Positions 52,229 to 60,910 of a stretch of DNA of 64,000 nt are shown here, piece by piece. Numbering within the stretch: position 1 is the stretch's first letter; each line of letters starts with the position of its first letter. The stretch is from positions 31,989 through 95,988 of the forward strand of contig JAJQDE010000027.1 of assembly GCA_021202335.1 (NCBI GenBank). Direction: 5' to 3'. The translations under genes and the position numbers were made by a program. The DNA is from Lachnospiraceae bacterium. Lineage in GTDB: Bacteria; Bacillota; Clostridia; Lachnospirales; Lachnospiraceae. Under the pieces are notes generated by a model that worked only from the letters and a program-made list of their open reading frames with translations, was not told the DNA's origin and made no database searches.

Positions 52229-53512
52229 TCATGCCTCCTCTTTTCGTTCTTTCAGCTTAATCAACTCAATAAATGCTTCAATTCGGATACGGAGCTGTTC
52301 CACATCCTCCTCATTGTAATCACTCTCCACACGGATCATCGGAACGTCCATTTCCCCCATTGCTTCCTCTATAAGCTGGTATTCGTAATCATAGACCAGA
52401 CAGCCGCGCAGCACATGATAAATGACACCTTGAATTTTACTTTCCTTTATCATCTGCTTCAACCGATAAATGCGCTGGCTGTTATCCACAAACACGGGGC
52501 AGGTACAGGGCTTTGTGTATCTGGAAGCCAAAGCGCGCATCATTCCGTCAAATCCAGCGTCAATCACTGATACCGGATCGGATAATCCACGCTCTCCCAT
52601 GCAGGTTTCATCTGCGGCAAGAACCCCTCCCATTTCCTCAATCAAAAGCGGAAGCTTCAGATTGGGAAACGCAATGGGTGAGCCCGTCACGAGAATACGG
52701 GGCTGGTTTTTTCTGCTCACAAAATGCCCCTGCGCAAGCCGCAGCTTCATTTCAGCATTCAGCCTGTGCATCTGCTTTGCCCAAATATCGGCTGGCATAT
52801 AGGCATACGCATTCATCACTGCCATAACCTGTGTCCCGCTCATCAATGCCGGAGCATGCCTGCGGTATTTCATAAATTCCGACATCTCATATTGTGCGTT
52901 TCCGACCAGATTAATCCCTTCCGCCAGGGATTTTGCCGTAATCTGTTTTCCCGTTTCTTTTTCCAAAATTGGTATCAGACGATACAATTCTTTCAAAAAA
53001 ATCTCTGTGTCGGCATCCTCTTTTTTCATCGGCGGAATAGGAAGTGGGACTGTTTGCTTCACCGCGTCAATCACCCCTGCAAGCTTCTTTTTACAATCAC
53101 AGGTCACGGGCGCAATCAACAAAGAGCAGTTATCAAATGCAGGCAATGCCTTCATCTTTCCAAATCCCATGACTGCCTTTACCAAAGGGCAGGCGTCACG
53201 GGGAATGTAATCGTCCCCGATGGAATAGGCTGTATAACTGCCAGAGCACAGGCGCACCGGCATAGCGCCCGCAGCATAAATTAACTCTGCCGGAACCATG
53301 ACGCATAGGGTTCCAATGCTTTTCCTGTTTTCCGGTTTTGGGACATCCGACAGCTTAATGTATATGTTTTCCAGCACATCAAAGAAAGGTTTTGCCGCAT
53401 CCGGTATTTCCGATAGCTCCTTTGCGCGTTTTAAATAAGACGCCGCCACCCTTGTGGACTTCCTTATAAATAATTCCCGCTGCCGCTCATTGATTCCGCT
53501 TGGCTCTGTCAA
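52229..53512 (-). CDS. 2-hydroxyacyl-CoA dehydratase D-subunit/double-cubane-cluster type protein
   Basis: The 427-residue HgdB/YjiM-family protein keeps the cluster positions: Cys108 in IPRDACPLVK, Cys138/Cys140 in VTCDCKKKLAG and Cys371 in VLRGCLVYDYEYQ. The C-terminal signature MIRVESDYNEEDVEQLRIRI and AF is standard. It should hold a 4Fe-4S or double-cubane cluster and reduce a small or CoA-linked substrate after activation. It is a single homologue next to a degenerate partner, with no acyl-CoA enzymes around, which favours a double-cubane reductase over a fermentation dehydratase. The stop overlaps a possible activase ATG. Confidence 0.82.
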   Translation of the reverse strand: MTEPSGINERQRELFIRKSTRVAASYLKRAKELSEIPDAAKPFFDVLENIYIKLSDVPKPENRKSIGTLCVMVPAELIYAAGAMPVRLCSGSYTAYSIGDDYIPRDACPLVKAVMGFGKMKALPAFDNCSLLIAPVTCDCKKKLAGVIDAVKQTVPLPIPPMKKEDADTEIFLKELYRLIPILEKETGKQITAKSLAEGINLVGNAQYEMSEFMKYRRHAPALMSGTQVMAVMNAYAYMPADIWAKQMHRLNAEMKLRLAQGHFVSRKNQPRILVTGSPIAFPNLKLPLLIEEMGGVLAADETCMGERGLSDPVSVIDAGFDGMMRALASRYTKPCTCPVFVDNSQRIYRLKQMIKESKIQGVIYHVLRGCLVYDYEYQLIEEAMGEMDVPMIRVESDYNEEDVEQLRIRIEAFIELIKLKERKEEA

Positions 53513-55295
53513 TACTTTCCCCCTCCTCTTTCTCTGAGAATTTGGACATAAAAGCTTTCCGCGATGATTGATAAATGGTTTTTCCGCAAAAGGTCATGGA
53601 TAATGCCTTGTCCTCCGGGCATTTATGGATACATTCGCCGCACATCATACAGTCAACCGTCTGCACATTTTCCTTGTCCCTTTCTGTATAAATGCTTTTT
53701 ATCCGCATCGGGCAGGCATGATAACATGCTCCACATTCTGTGCAGGCAGTACAGTCCTTCTTGAGCTTAAACAAATTAAACCGCTTAAATAAACCCATCA
53801 GATAGCCCATCGGACAGATAATGCACCAAAACCGTTTGATAAAAAAGCTGCCCACCAATATCACGACTGCGAAAAAACCGCCAAGATATAAATTCGTCCA
53901 ATAGCCGCCCTGTGCGGTTGTAAATATCTTTAAGGGGCAAATGTTACAGAAATCACCACCCGTAAAAGCAAACCCTAAAAACAACAATATCCAAACCCAC
54001 TTAATCGGCTGCAGGAATCTGTTGATCCGATCCGTCACCACAATCGGGCGAATATGCAAAGCCTTACGAAGCTGATCCATCAAGTCCTGTAAAAGACCAG
54101 CCGGACAAAGAAAGCCGCATAAAATACGCCCTAAAAAAATGAAGCAGAATAACAGTGTCCCCAAAAAGGTAAGCGCATAGATAAGATTCAGCACAGGAAA
54201 TCCTTTCCCATATCTGCTAAACAGATACGGAAGATGGGATAAATAATAGCATGGCACTTCCACCACCTGATCCAGATTAAACGGACAACTGAATACCGGT
54301 ATGGCAATTTCATTCCATAGCTGCCCCTGATGAATCAGCTTTCCGGCATATGTCCACAGAAACATACCGGCAAACAGGCACAGCCACCGTATCAACAGAA
54401 ATTTTGAAGTTGTTTTCTGATGCAGCGTACCCGGATAAATGCCGACACGCTCTCTGGAGTATATTTTGTAGCCAGGATTGTTCCTTTCCATACGGTTTCT
54501 TATAAAATGAACCGCCGCAATACCGATGCACGCCAACGCAAAAACGAACAGTAACGGCAGCTGCGCTTTCCAAAAATGTGCCGAAAAATACGAATAGTCT
54601 TCCAGCGCATATTGCATACGGTATACCGTTACCCCATCCGGCGAGTAGGCGGCGGTAAAGCCCTCCCGTATATCCCGAATGGCGAGCCCGTCAATCCAGC
54701 CATTTTCATTCGTTCGGTATGTTTGCGTCTCCCCGTCATAAGATGTTACAGTTATTTCCGCATCCGTAAGAATTTCGTTTTCGTAATATACCATAACGTA
54801 CTTGCGCTCTGTAAATACAAGCTCAAACGGGATTTCCTCCGACAAAAAGCTTTGCGGCGCAGGGTTAAAAGAATTTGCCCCAAAGTCCGCGCGCGCATAG
54901 TCATAGACCTGCTCGCTCTCACCGTCGCCGTCTATGTCCATCTCTGCCATGGGCAGCGCCGCGATCAAGTGTCCCAACGAATCCTCCCTGATCGGATTTT
55001 CACTGCCATAGGTTACGGAAATTTCCCCCGACTGCGTAAGCGCATAAACAGTCAGGCTTTCCCCTGAAATTCCCTCGTCAATTCCGTAAAAAACTTCTTT
55101 CCCATCATCCCCATAAGAAAACCACACGGAAGTATCCGCAGACAGAGGCTTTTCCTCCTCTGATTTTACATATTGGTAATCCGAAACCTCCATATGATAA
55201 TCATACAGGACAAAATTCGTTGCAAAAAAAGCTGACACAAGAAGAAACGCACAGACAGCGCAGACGATCGCTACCCCTATTTTTCTTCCCTTCAT
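53487..55295 (-). CDS. NosR/NapH-like membrane polyferredoxin with extracytoplasmic N-terminal domain
   Basis: The 602-residue protein has a signal-anchor (about 8-28). An outside domain (about 30-240) includes an EF-hand-like DIDGDGESEQ and a beta module around ITVTSYDGETQTYRTNENGW. At least five membrane segments follow with GRILCGFLCPAGLLQDL and FWCIICPMGYLMGLF. The cytoplasmic end has CTACTECGACYHACP and CMMCGECIHKCPED, two 4Fe-4S clusters. The covalent-flavin SGAT motif of NosR is not seen. It overlaps both HgdB-type genes (26 and 4 bases), so it should act with them, carrying electrons across the membrane. Confidence 0.82.
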   Translation of the reverse strand: MKGRKIGVAIVCAVCAFLLVSAFFATNFVLYDYHMEVSDYQYVKSEEEKPLSADTSVWFSYGDDGKEVFYGIDEGISGESLTVYALTQSGEISVTYGSENPIREDSLGHLIAALPMAEMDIDGDGESEQVYDYARADFGANSFNPAPQSFLSEEIPFELVFTERKYVMVYYENEILTDAEITVTSYDGETQTYRTNENGWIDGLAIRDIREGFTAAYSPDGVTVYRMQYALEDYSYFSAHFWKAQLPLLFVFALACIGIAAVHFIRNRMERNNPGYKIYSRERVGIYPGTLHQKTTSKFLLIRWLCLFAGMFLWTYAGKLIHQGQLWNEIAIPVFSCPFNLDQVVEVPCYYLSHLPYLFSRYGKGFPVLNLIYALTFLGTLLFCFIFLGRILCGFLCPAGLLQDLMDQLRKALHIRPIVVTDRINRFLQPIKWVWILLFLGFAFTGGDFCNICPLKIFTTAQGGYWTNLYLGGFFAVVILVGSFFIKRFWCIICPMGYLMGLFKRFNLFKLKKDCTACTECGACYHACPMRIKSIYTERDKENVQTVDCMMCGECIHKCPEDKALSMTFCGKTIYQSSRKAFMSKFSEKEEGESIDRAKRNQ

Positions 55296-56509
55296 ATTGC
55301 CACCGTTTCCTTTCTGTATCTGCGTTGATTTAGAATTTCCGAAAATGCCTCCAGCCGGATACGAAGCTGCTCAATATCCTGATAGTTGTAATCTGTTTCC
55401 AGTCGGAATAGCGGAATATCCAGCTTTTCAAACAATTCCTCAAAACGCCCTAATTCAAAGTCATACTCAATCTGCCCTTTCAGCACATGATAAACAACAC
55501 CGTCTATCTTTTGTTCCATAAGCAGCTTTTCAATTCTCCTATAAAGCGCATCGTTTTTTACATAGGCTGGAGAAGTATCATTCTTATAAAAAACATCCGC
55601 CGCATTTTCTTCCCGCAGCCGTTCGGCACCAGAAAAGCCTTGTATGGAAAGCGTTGTATAATCCGCCTGTCCACATAAAGTAAGTCCGGCTTCCTCGATT
55701 ACAAACGGAACCTTGTAATTCGGAAAATAAACCGGCGAGCCAAGCAGCAGAACCTTGCTCTTTTCCTCTGTCCTATTCCTTGGCTCCTTTTTCAGCCTTG
55801 CAGTCAGCTTTTGCAGATGGAAACGCCATTCCGCAAGATCTTTCGCGCAGTAGTAGCTTCCCAAAACAAACATTCTGCAAACGCCGCTCAGCCTGTCCCG
55901 CGATACGGTCATAAAATCCTGTATCTGCTTTTTTGTCATCAGAATCTGTTCCTGAGATTTTTGCAGAGCCCGCTTTGTCATCGGTTTTTTCAGATGCAGC
56001 GCAACTGCCTCCCTGCACCTCTCATACTGCCGCCTCCATTCCAAATACGTCTGCTTGTCCTTCACCGGCGGGAAATGGCAGGTCTGTACCTTGAAGCCCT
56101 TTGATTTCAGAATATAAGCCAGTTTCCTTGTACTGTCATTGACCAAAGGTATCAAAATCAATGCATTTGCGGCAAAGCCGGAAAGAACAGATCCAAGCCC
56201 TGACCTGCTGACCGGATCGGTATCCCGCGGCACAAGATTGTCTGACCACAGGATGCTTGCCCTGCTCCCGCCTAAGACCCAATAAGGCATTTTACCCGAC
56301 ACAAGGACTAATTCCTCCGGAATACCAGTGCCAAGCACTACAAGGTCAGACTGATTTTCTGCAAAATCCGCAAGATAGTGCTTGCTGACACATTTCACAA
56401 AAAAGCGCAGCTCCTCATATGCGGGCATCCCTTTTACAACCCTTTGCAGCATATCTTCCACTTCTTGTTTATATGGATTTAAATTTACCCCGCTTCTGCT
56501 GTCAAGCAT
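55292..56509 (-). CDS. HgdB-family protein lacking the cluster cysteines
   Basis: The 405-residue protein clearly has the same fold as the 52229-53512 product (ending LFRLETDYNYQDIEQLRIRL, LLLGSPVYFPNYKVPFVIEE). The cluster positions are changed: RDACPLVK becomes RDTDPVSRS (Asp98), TCDCKKK becomes NDSTRKL (124-130), and RGCLVYDYE becomes KGQIEYDFE (Gln346). It is probably a structural or substrate-binding partner of the cluster-bearing subunit, not an enzyme alone. It overlaps the membrane polyferredoxin gene by 4 bases. Confidence 0.75.
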   Translation of the reverse strand: MLDSRSGVNLNPYKQEVEDMLQRVVKGMPAYEELRFFVKCVSKHYLADFAENQSDLVVLGTGIPEELVLVSGKMPYWVLGGSRASILWSDNLVPRDTDPVSRSGLGSVLSGFAANALILIPLVNDSTRKLAYILKSKGFKVQTCHFPPVKDKQTYLEWRRQYERCREAVALHLKKPMTKRALQKSQEQILMTKKQIQDFMTVSRDRLSGVCRMFVLGSYYCAKDLAEWRFHLQKLTARLKKEPRNRTEEKSKVLLLGSPVYFPNYKVPFVIEEAGLTLCGQADYTTLSIQGFSGAERLREENAADVFYKNDTSPAYVKNDALYRRIEKLLMEQKIDGVVYHVLKGQIEYDFELGRFEELFEKLDIPLFRLETDYNYQDIEQLRIRLEAFSEILNQRRYRKETVAI

Positions 56510-56543
56510 GTCAATTCACCTCCGGTTACTCGCACGCACACCT

Positions 56544-57716
56544 TTACAGACACATTTTATAGATATTCACAACGTCATCCACATTCAATGAACGAAGCCC
56601 GATAATACCGCTTTCTCCGCAGACGTGTTCTGCCATTGCTTTGAAATGAGTTTCATCAATGCCAAGCTTAGAAAGGGACGGCTCCAGCCCCAGCGTATCA
56701 AAAGCAAAGCTACTGACAGCTTCGATTGCCGCCTTTGCCCCGTCCACAACATTGCCGCTCTTTTCAAGACCGAATACCGTCTCTCCCAAACGGCAGATTG
56801 CGGGCGCGGTTTCATCATTCAGTATGTAGGTCAGCCACCTCGGCGTTAAAATAGCAAGCCCATGTCCATGCGTGATGTCATAATATGCGGACAGCTCATG
56901 CTCCATACCATGACACGGACAGGCGTGTACCGTACCTGCATCCAGAATGGAATTAAGCGCCATCGAAGATGCCCACATCAGATTGGCGCGTGCCTCGTAA
57001 TTTTCCGGCTCCTTTAAAGCAACCGGCGTCCATTTAACCACCGCGCGCATCACAGCCTCCTGCATTTCCAATACCATATCGAAGGTTGCCTCCCCTGCCA
57101 GATAATAATTGTCCAGTACATGATTGAAAATATCAAACGCGCCGCAGGCTGTCTGATAGGCAGGCAGGGTAAAACTAAATTCTGGATTTTCAAATGCCGC
57201 CTTTGGAATCAACGCATCTCCGCCAAGTCCTATCTTTTCGTTTGTATCCATATTGGAAATGACACACCACGCATCCATTTCGGAACCAGTAGCAGCATTC
57301 GTAAGGACAGCCACAACCGGCAGCGCCTCCGTTACCCAAACGCCGTTGGAAACAAGCGGCCAGACATCGCCGTCATCCGTAAGCGCTGCCGCCGCGATTC
57401 CTTTCGCACAGTCAATCGTAGAACCGCCGCCTACGGCAAGAATCACATCAATCTTTTCCTTCTTACAGATTGCCGCTCCTTTATTTGCCGTTGTGTGACG
57501 CGGATTTGGTTCCACACCGGACAACTCAAACAGCTCCATGCCATTGCCGCGAACCGCAGTAACTACTTTGTCATATAAACCATTGCGTTTAATTGAGCCG
57601 CCTCCATAAACCAATAATACCCTGCGCCCATAGTTTAAAAGCTCTCCGGGCAGATTTTTCATTTGATTTCGTCCAAAATACACCTTGTCAGGGTTGTGAA
57701 AAATAAAGTCGTTCAT
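56544..57716 (-). CDS. iron-containing alcohol dehydrogenase (YqhD/butanol dehydrogenase type)
   Basis: The 390-residue cytoplasmic NAD(P)H-dependent enzyme has the start FIFHNPDKVYFGRNQM and the nucleotide site ILAVGGGSTIDCAKGIA. The metal-binding Asp/His residues are in ACGAFDIFNHVLDNY, CPCHGMEHELSAYYDITHGH (three His). It reduces aldehydes to alcohols. In Proteobacteria a YqhD gene likewise sits beside an aldo/keto reductase and a dedicated regulator as an aldehyde defence unit. ATG 57716 has GGAGG 9 bases before it. Confidence 0.92.
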   Translation of the reverse strand: MNDFIFHNPDKVYFGRNQMKNLPGELLNYGRRVLLVYGGGSIKRNGLYDKVVTAVRGNGMELFELSGVEPNPRHTTANKGAAICKKEKIDVILAVGGGSTIDCAKGIAAAALTDDGDVWPLVSNGVWVTEALPVVAVLTNAATGSEMDAWCVISNMDTNEKIGLGGDALIPKAAFENPEFSFTLPAYQTACGAFDIFNHVLDNYYLAGEATFDMVLEMQEAVMRAVVKWTPVALKEPENYEARANLMWASSMALNSILDAGTVHACPCHGMEHELSAYYDITHGHGLAILTPRWLTYILNDETAPAICRLGETVFGLEKSGNVVDGAKAAIEAVSSFAFDTLGLEPSLSKLGIDETHFKAMAEHVCGESGIIGLRSLNVDDVVNIYKMCL

Positions 57717-57733
57717 TGCATAATCCTCCTGTC

Positions 57734-58258
57734 TCATTTTAAATTTCTTCCCAATGTTTCTGCTTCCTGCAGTTTTTGTTTTGTGACGCCTCCCGCCACC
57801 GTAATGATTCCCATGTCCTGTAATCCGAGATAATCCAGGAAATCTCCCTCATAGGAAAACTCAGCTCCTTTATACATATCCGCATCACCGGATCATAGAA
57901 TCATGGCGACTTTCTTCAGTTTTTCCGGTTTTGCCGGATATGCCGCCGAGTAAAAACGGTCAATCACACATTTCAGTTGTCCCGAAATACCGTGATAATA
58001 AATAGGAGAGGCAATAACCAGCATTTCCGCTTTTTTTTTAAGATCATAAATTTCCTGCATATCATCTTTCTGAATACACACTCCACCGCCTTTTGAATGG
58101 CAGTATTCACACGCAAGACAGCCGTTAATGTTTTTCTTACAGACATCCACCACATCAACATGATGCCCTGCCTGATTCGCCCCCGCTGTAAAAGCATCAA
58201 CCATCTGCCTTGTATTACCTTTAGTGCGCGGGCTTCCATTGAGAACCAATATTTGCAT
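57734..58258 (-). pseudogene. NADPH-dependent FMN reductase (flavodoxin fold), one in-frame TGA
   Basis: The frame begins MQILVLNGSPRTKGNTRQM with GCLACEYCHSKGGG and ASPIYYHGISGQLK, as in iron-sulfur-flavoprotein-like reductases. It stops at TGA 57893-57895 after KKVAMIL. The same frame then continues without a gap (SGDADMYKGAEFSYEG, DFLDYLGLQDMGIITVAG) to TGA 57734-57736, giving 174 codons, the normal family length. In homologues the stop position is usually Ser, so TCA to TGA is the simplest change. It is either a recent nonsense mutation or a sequence error. Confidence 0.85.
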
Positions 58259-58274
58259 TTTGTGTTCACCTCCA

Positions 58275-59261
58275 TTAATACCAATCATGTTTTTCGTTTC
58301 TATCTAAAGCGTTCATCTGCGCCATCTCCTCGTCCGTCAGTTCAAAATCGAACAGTTCAAGATTTTCCCTGATATGCTCCGGATTGCTAGAGCCGGGAAT
58401 AACCACAACTCCTTTTTGCAAATTCCAGCGCAAAATCACCTGAGCTGCGGAAACACCATGACTCTCTGCAATGGCGGTAATTGTTTCATCACCCAACAGC
58501 TCCGACGTATATCCGCGTCCGCCGAACGGATACCATCCCTGCACCACAATTCCAAGTGATTGGATATAGGGAATCACGTCATTTTCCTGATAATAAGGAT
58601 GAATTTCGTTCTGTACAAGTGCGGGAGTTATATTTACCTGCGGCAGAAATTCCTCCAACTCCTCCACATACCAGTTTGAAAGACCAATGGAATGGACTTT
58701 ACCGTCCGCGACAGCCTGCTCTAATGCCAGATATGCCTCCACATCGCCATCTCCCGGATGATGCAGGAGAATCATGTCGATATAATCCAATCCCATCTTT
58801 TTCAATGCCTCATCTATAGCTTCAGCAGCATTGTCATACTGTGTAGGATAAAGCTTTGTAATCACAAAAATTTCTTTCCGCGGCACGTCCGAATCCCTCA
58901 CTGCCTGCCCGACAGCCGCTTCATTTCCATACATATACGCGGTATCAATCAACCTTCCTCCCGCTTCCAATAAAGCAGCAATGGAAACGGCACATTCCTC
59001 GTCCGTCAGACTGTAAGTGCCAAGTCCCATAATCGGCATTTCGTAGCCACTGTTCAACAGCACAGTCTTTGTTTCAAAATCAAATTCTCCCACAGCACGC
59101 TCCTCACTTTCCGTTAATTCCATGCTTTCTATATCACTGTCGGTATTTACATCATCGTAACTGCTTTCCGAATCAGGCACTGACTCTGCGCTTTTCAAAC
59201 CGCAAGCGGTCAACACAGTAATCATGCAAACTGTAAATACGATTGTACCCAATCGTCTCAT
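58275..59261 (-). CDS. exported aldo/keto reductase lipoprotein
   Basis: The 328-residue protein has lipobox VLTACG (Cys20) and an acidic linker to about 60. An aldo/keto reductase barrel of the DkgA kind follows, with Asp106, Tyr111, Lys136 and His167 as the catalytic tetrad. The NADPH-binding GSSNPEHIREN is near the end. Aldo/keto reductases are normally cytoplasmic; a lipoprotein version raises the question of where the reduced nicotinamide comes from. It lies 15 bases after the 79-residue protein gene and 16 bases before the FMN reductase remnant. Confidence 0.85.
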   Translation of the reverse strand: MRRLGTIVFTVCMITVLTACGLKSAESVPDSESSYDDVNTDSDIESMELTESEERAVGEFDFETKTVLLNSGYEMPIMGLGTYSLTDEECAVSIAALLEAGGRLIDTAYMYGNEAAVGQAVRDSDVPRKEIFVITKLYPTQYDNAAEAIDEALKKMGLDYIDMILLHHPGDGDVEAYLALEQAVADGKVHSIGLSNWYVEELEEFLPQVNITPALVQNEIHPYYQENDVIPYIQSLGIVVQGWYPFGGRGYTSELLGDETITAIAESHGVSAAQVILRWNLQKGVVVIPGSSNPEHIRENLELFDFELTDEEMAQMNALDRNEKHDWY

Positions 59262-59276
59262 GGTATCCCTCCTTAT

Positions 59277-59516
59277 CTATTTACATTGCCCATTTTTCTC
59301 CACTTGGCATACCAGATAATCCAGACAATCCAGCTTTTTCTGCTCCTCGTGGATATGTCTCAGCAAATCCTGCCGTCTGTTTTTCAATGCGATTAGCAAT
59401 TCTTTCCTGCGCCCTTCTTTTTGCAATGTGACACAGTGGGAACTCATTTCCTCACCAAAACCAATGTCAATGAGATTTTGATAAAAGCACTGGGCTTCAT
59501 TGTTGGCTTCCGGCAT
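59277..59516 (-). CDS. 79-residue helical protein, first gene of the redox operon
   Basis: The small soluble protein is predicted mostly helical (FYQNLIDIGFGEEMSSHCVT, LLIALKNRRQDLLRHIHEEQ, LDCLDYLVCQVEKN). It resembles small uncharacterised clostridial proteins encoded next to LysR or MerR regulators, including the pattern KKLDCLDYL that also ends MerR-type effector domains. There is no DNA-binding domain of its own. ATG 59516 has AAAGGGGTGG. The function is unknown. Confidence 0.65.
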   Translation of the reverse strand: MPEANNEAQCFYQNLIDIGFGEEMSSHCVTLQKEGRRKELLIALKNRRQDLLRHIHEEQKKLDCLDYLVCQVEKNGQCK

Positions 59517-59558
59517 CACTGACCACCCCTTTCCTGATTTGCAGCTATTCACGACCCT

Positions 59559-59657
59559 CCACCCATCAGGCACAAATCTCGCTTGCAAGCAAGCTTCACC
59601 CGCCCGCTGCGCGTGCCGGATTTGTGCTATGGGTGGGGTGTCTGCTTCACAGACACC
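59559..59657 (-). promoter_or_regulatory. structured leader of the redox operon
   Basis: Two hairpins lie between promoter and first gene. The first is GGTGTCTG-TGAAG-CAGACACC (59637-59657). The second is a long imperfect palindrome with arms CCACCCAT/ATGGGTGG and GCACAAATC/GATTTGTGC (59559-59578 with 59618-59636) around a GC-rich 39-base top holding GCTTGCAAGC. No T run follows, so it looks like a repeat or leader fold, not a terminator. Confidence 0.6.
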
Positions 59658-59674
59658 TAGTTACCCTGATTTAT

Positions 59675-59703
59675 ATATTAGATTGCAGACATATAAATTG
59701 CAA
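59675..59703 (-). promoter_or_regulatory. promoter of the redox operon
   Basis: On the minus strand TTGCAA (59698-59703), 17 bases, TAATAT (59675-59680). It is divergent from lysR and close to its promoter, the usual arrangement for a LysR target. Confidence 0.75.
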
Positions 59704-59726
59704 ATACTTAGTTTCTATTTCTAGTT

Positions 59727-59759
59727 ATTCTTGAAAAGAATATCTTTTTGTGTTACACT
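59727..59759 (+). promoter_or_regulatory. lysR promoter with overlapping dyad
   Basis: TTGAAA (59731-59736), 17 bases, TACACT (59754-59759). The perfect dyad ATTCTT-GAA-AAGAAT (59727-59741) covers the -35 and may be the LysR autoregulation site. Confidence 0.7.
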
Positions 59760-59787
59760 GAATGAAGCAAAAAAAAGAGGAACAGCT

Positions 59788-60678
59788 ATGGAACTGAGGG
59801 TTTTACGCTATTTTATTGAAGTGGCAAGGGAAGGCAGCATTACGGGAGCAGCCAAAATGCTTCATATTTCACAACCCACTTTGTCAAAACAGCTCAAGGA
59901 ACTGGAAGCCGAGCTTGGATGCAGGCTGTTCGTCCGGGGCAACTACAATATACGCCTGACTGAAGAGGGAATTTTGCTCCGAAAACGAGCAGAAGATATT
60001 TTAGATATGGCGGACAAGACCATAGGCGAATTTCAATCCCTAAATGATGTGACTGGCGGAGATGTGCGGATTGGTTGTGCTGAATCCCGGCTTATACACC
60101 ACCTTGCAAATGCCATAAAGAATTTCCGCCTGCAATATCCCAGACTGCGCTTTCTCATCACCAGTGGTGATACCCGTGTAGTAGTCAGCGATCTTGAGCA
60201 AGGGCTTTCCGATTTCGCAGTCATTGTAGAACCGCCCGACCTCACAAAATATAATTACCTTGCCCTGCCGGGCGGTGACACTTGGGGACTCCTGATGCGA
60301 ACGGACAATCCGTTATCACAGAAAACGGCGATATGTCCGAAGGATTTACAGGGGATTCCACTCATCACCTCGCCTCAATCCATCCGTGCCGACCTTCCGA
60401 GATGGTGCGGTGAAGCCGTTGATCAGCTTAACATCGTTGGCACTATCAACCTGTTTTATAATGGTTCTGTGTTTGTCAGGGAGGGGTTGGGATGTATGCT
60501 GGTATTTAACCAACTGGCTGATGTCAGTCCGGAAAGCGGACTTTGCTTTCGCCCCCTGTCTCCGAAATTGGAAACTAAAATGTATATTATTTGGAAAAAA
60601 TATCAGGTTTTTACGCCGATAGCGGAAAGATTGATTGATTTTTTGAAAGAACAGTTTCCTGACTTTCTACAACCATAG
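59788..60678 (+). CDS. LysR-family transcriptional regulator
   Basis: The 296-residue protein has an N-terminal winged helix (ELRVLRYFIEVAREGSITGA, MLHISQPTLSKQLKELEAEL) followed by a periplasmic-binding-like effector domain (GDVRIGCAESRLIHHLANAI, FLITSGDTRVVVSDLEQGL). ATG 59788 follows AAGAGG. It is divergent from the redox operon and convergent with the DUF4405 group, so it probably controls the island. The inducer is unknown; a reactive aldehyde or quinone would fit the targets. Confidence 0.92.
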   Translation: MELRVLRYFIEVAREGSITGAAKMLHISQPTLSKQLKELEAELGCRLFVRGNYNIRLTEEGILLRKRAEDILDMADKTIGEFQSLNDVTGGDVRIGCAESRLIHHLANAIKNFRLQYPRLRFLITSGDTRVVVSDLEQGLSDFAVIVEPPDLTKYNYLALPGGDTWGLLMRTDNPLSQKTAICPKDLQGIPLITSPQSIRADLPRWCGEAVDQLNIVGTINLFYNGSVFVREGLGCMLVFNQLADVSPESGLCFRPLSPKLETKMYIIWKKYQVFTPIAERLIDFLKEQFPDFLQP

Positions 60679-60775
60679 GCAGTTTACATTTCCCTTGGGT
60701 TATTTTTTATATTTTCCTGCAACTCATGGTTCTTTCCATTTTTTTGTCTACCATAAAATAATCTCCCTCACAAAA

Positions 60776-60849
60776 ATACCGCCTTGTATCTCTACAAAAC
60801 GGTATCTGCCAACTAAAAAAGGTGCATGGTTTCTTGTTTTCCATACACC
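60776..60849 (-). terminator. two tandem terminators of the DUF4405 group
   Basis: On the minus strand GGTGTATGG/CCATGCACC is followed by TTTTTT (60815-60849). It is then followed by ATACCG/CGGTAT with an inner TTGT/ACAA stem and TTTTT (60776-60805). They protect lysR from the opposing transcript. The rest of 60679-60910 holds nothing else. Confidence 0.7.
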
Positions 60850-60910
60850 TTACTGCTATTCTATAAGTGTTTCTTGTTTGCATTTCAGACAAAATAACGG
60901 ATAATTTGAT

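Noticed and set aside
53487..55295. NosR with covalently bound FMN
   Set aside because: The outside domain lacks the flavin-attachment S[GT]AT motif; only the membrane and ferredoxin parts match NosR/NapH.
52229..56509. Complete 2-hydroxyglutaryl-CoA dehydratase fermentation operon
   Set aside because: No CoA-transferase, dehydrogenase or glutaconyl-CoA genes are present, and the second subunit lacks the cluster cysteines.
57893..57895. TGA as selenocysteine in the FMN reductase
   Set aside because: Homologues have Ser at this site, no redox-active Cys is expected there, and no bacterial SECIS-like hairpin was recognised right after the codon.
60695..60904. Short plus-strand frame after lysR
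   Set aside because: It spans two minus-strand terminators, has no ribosome site and no recognisable protein features.
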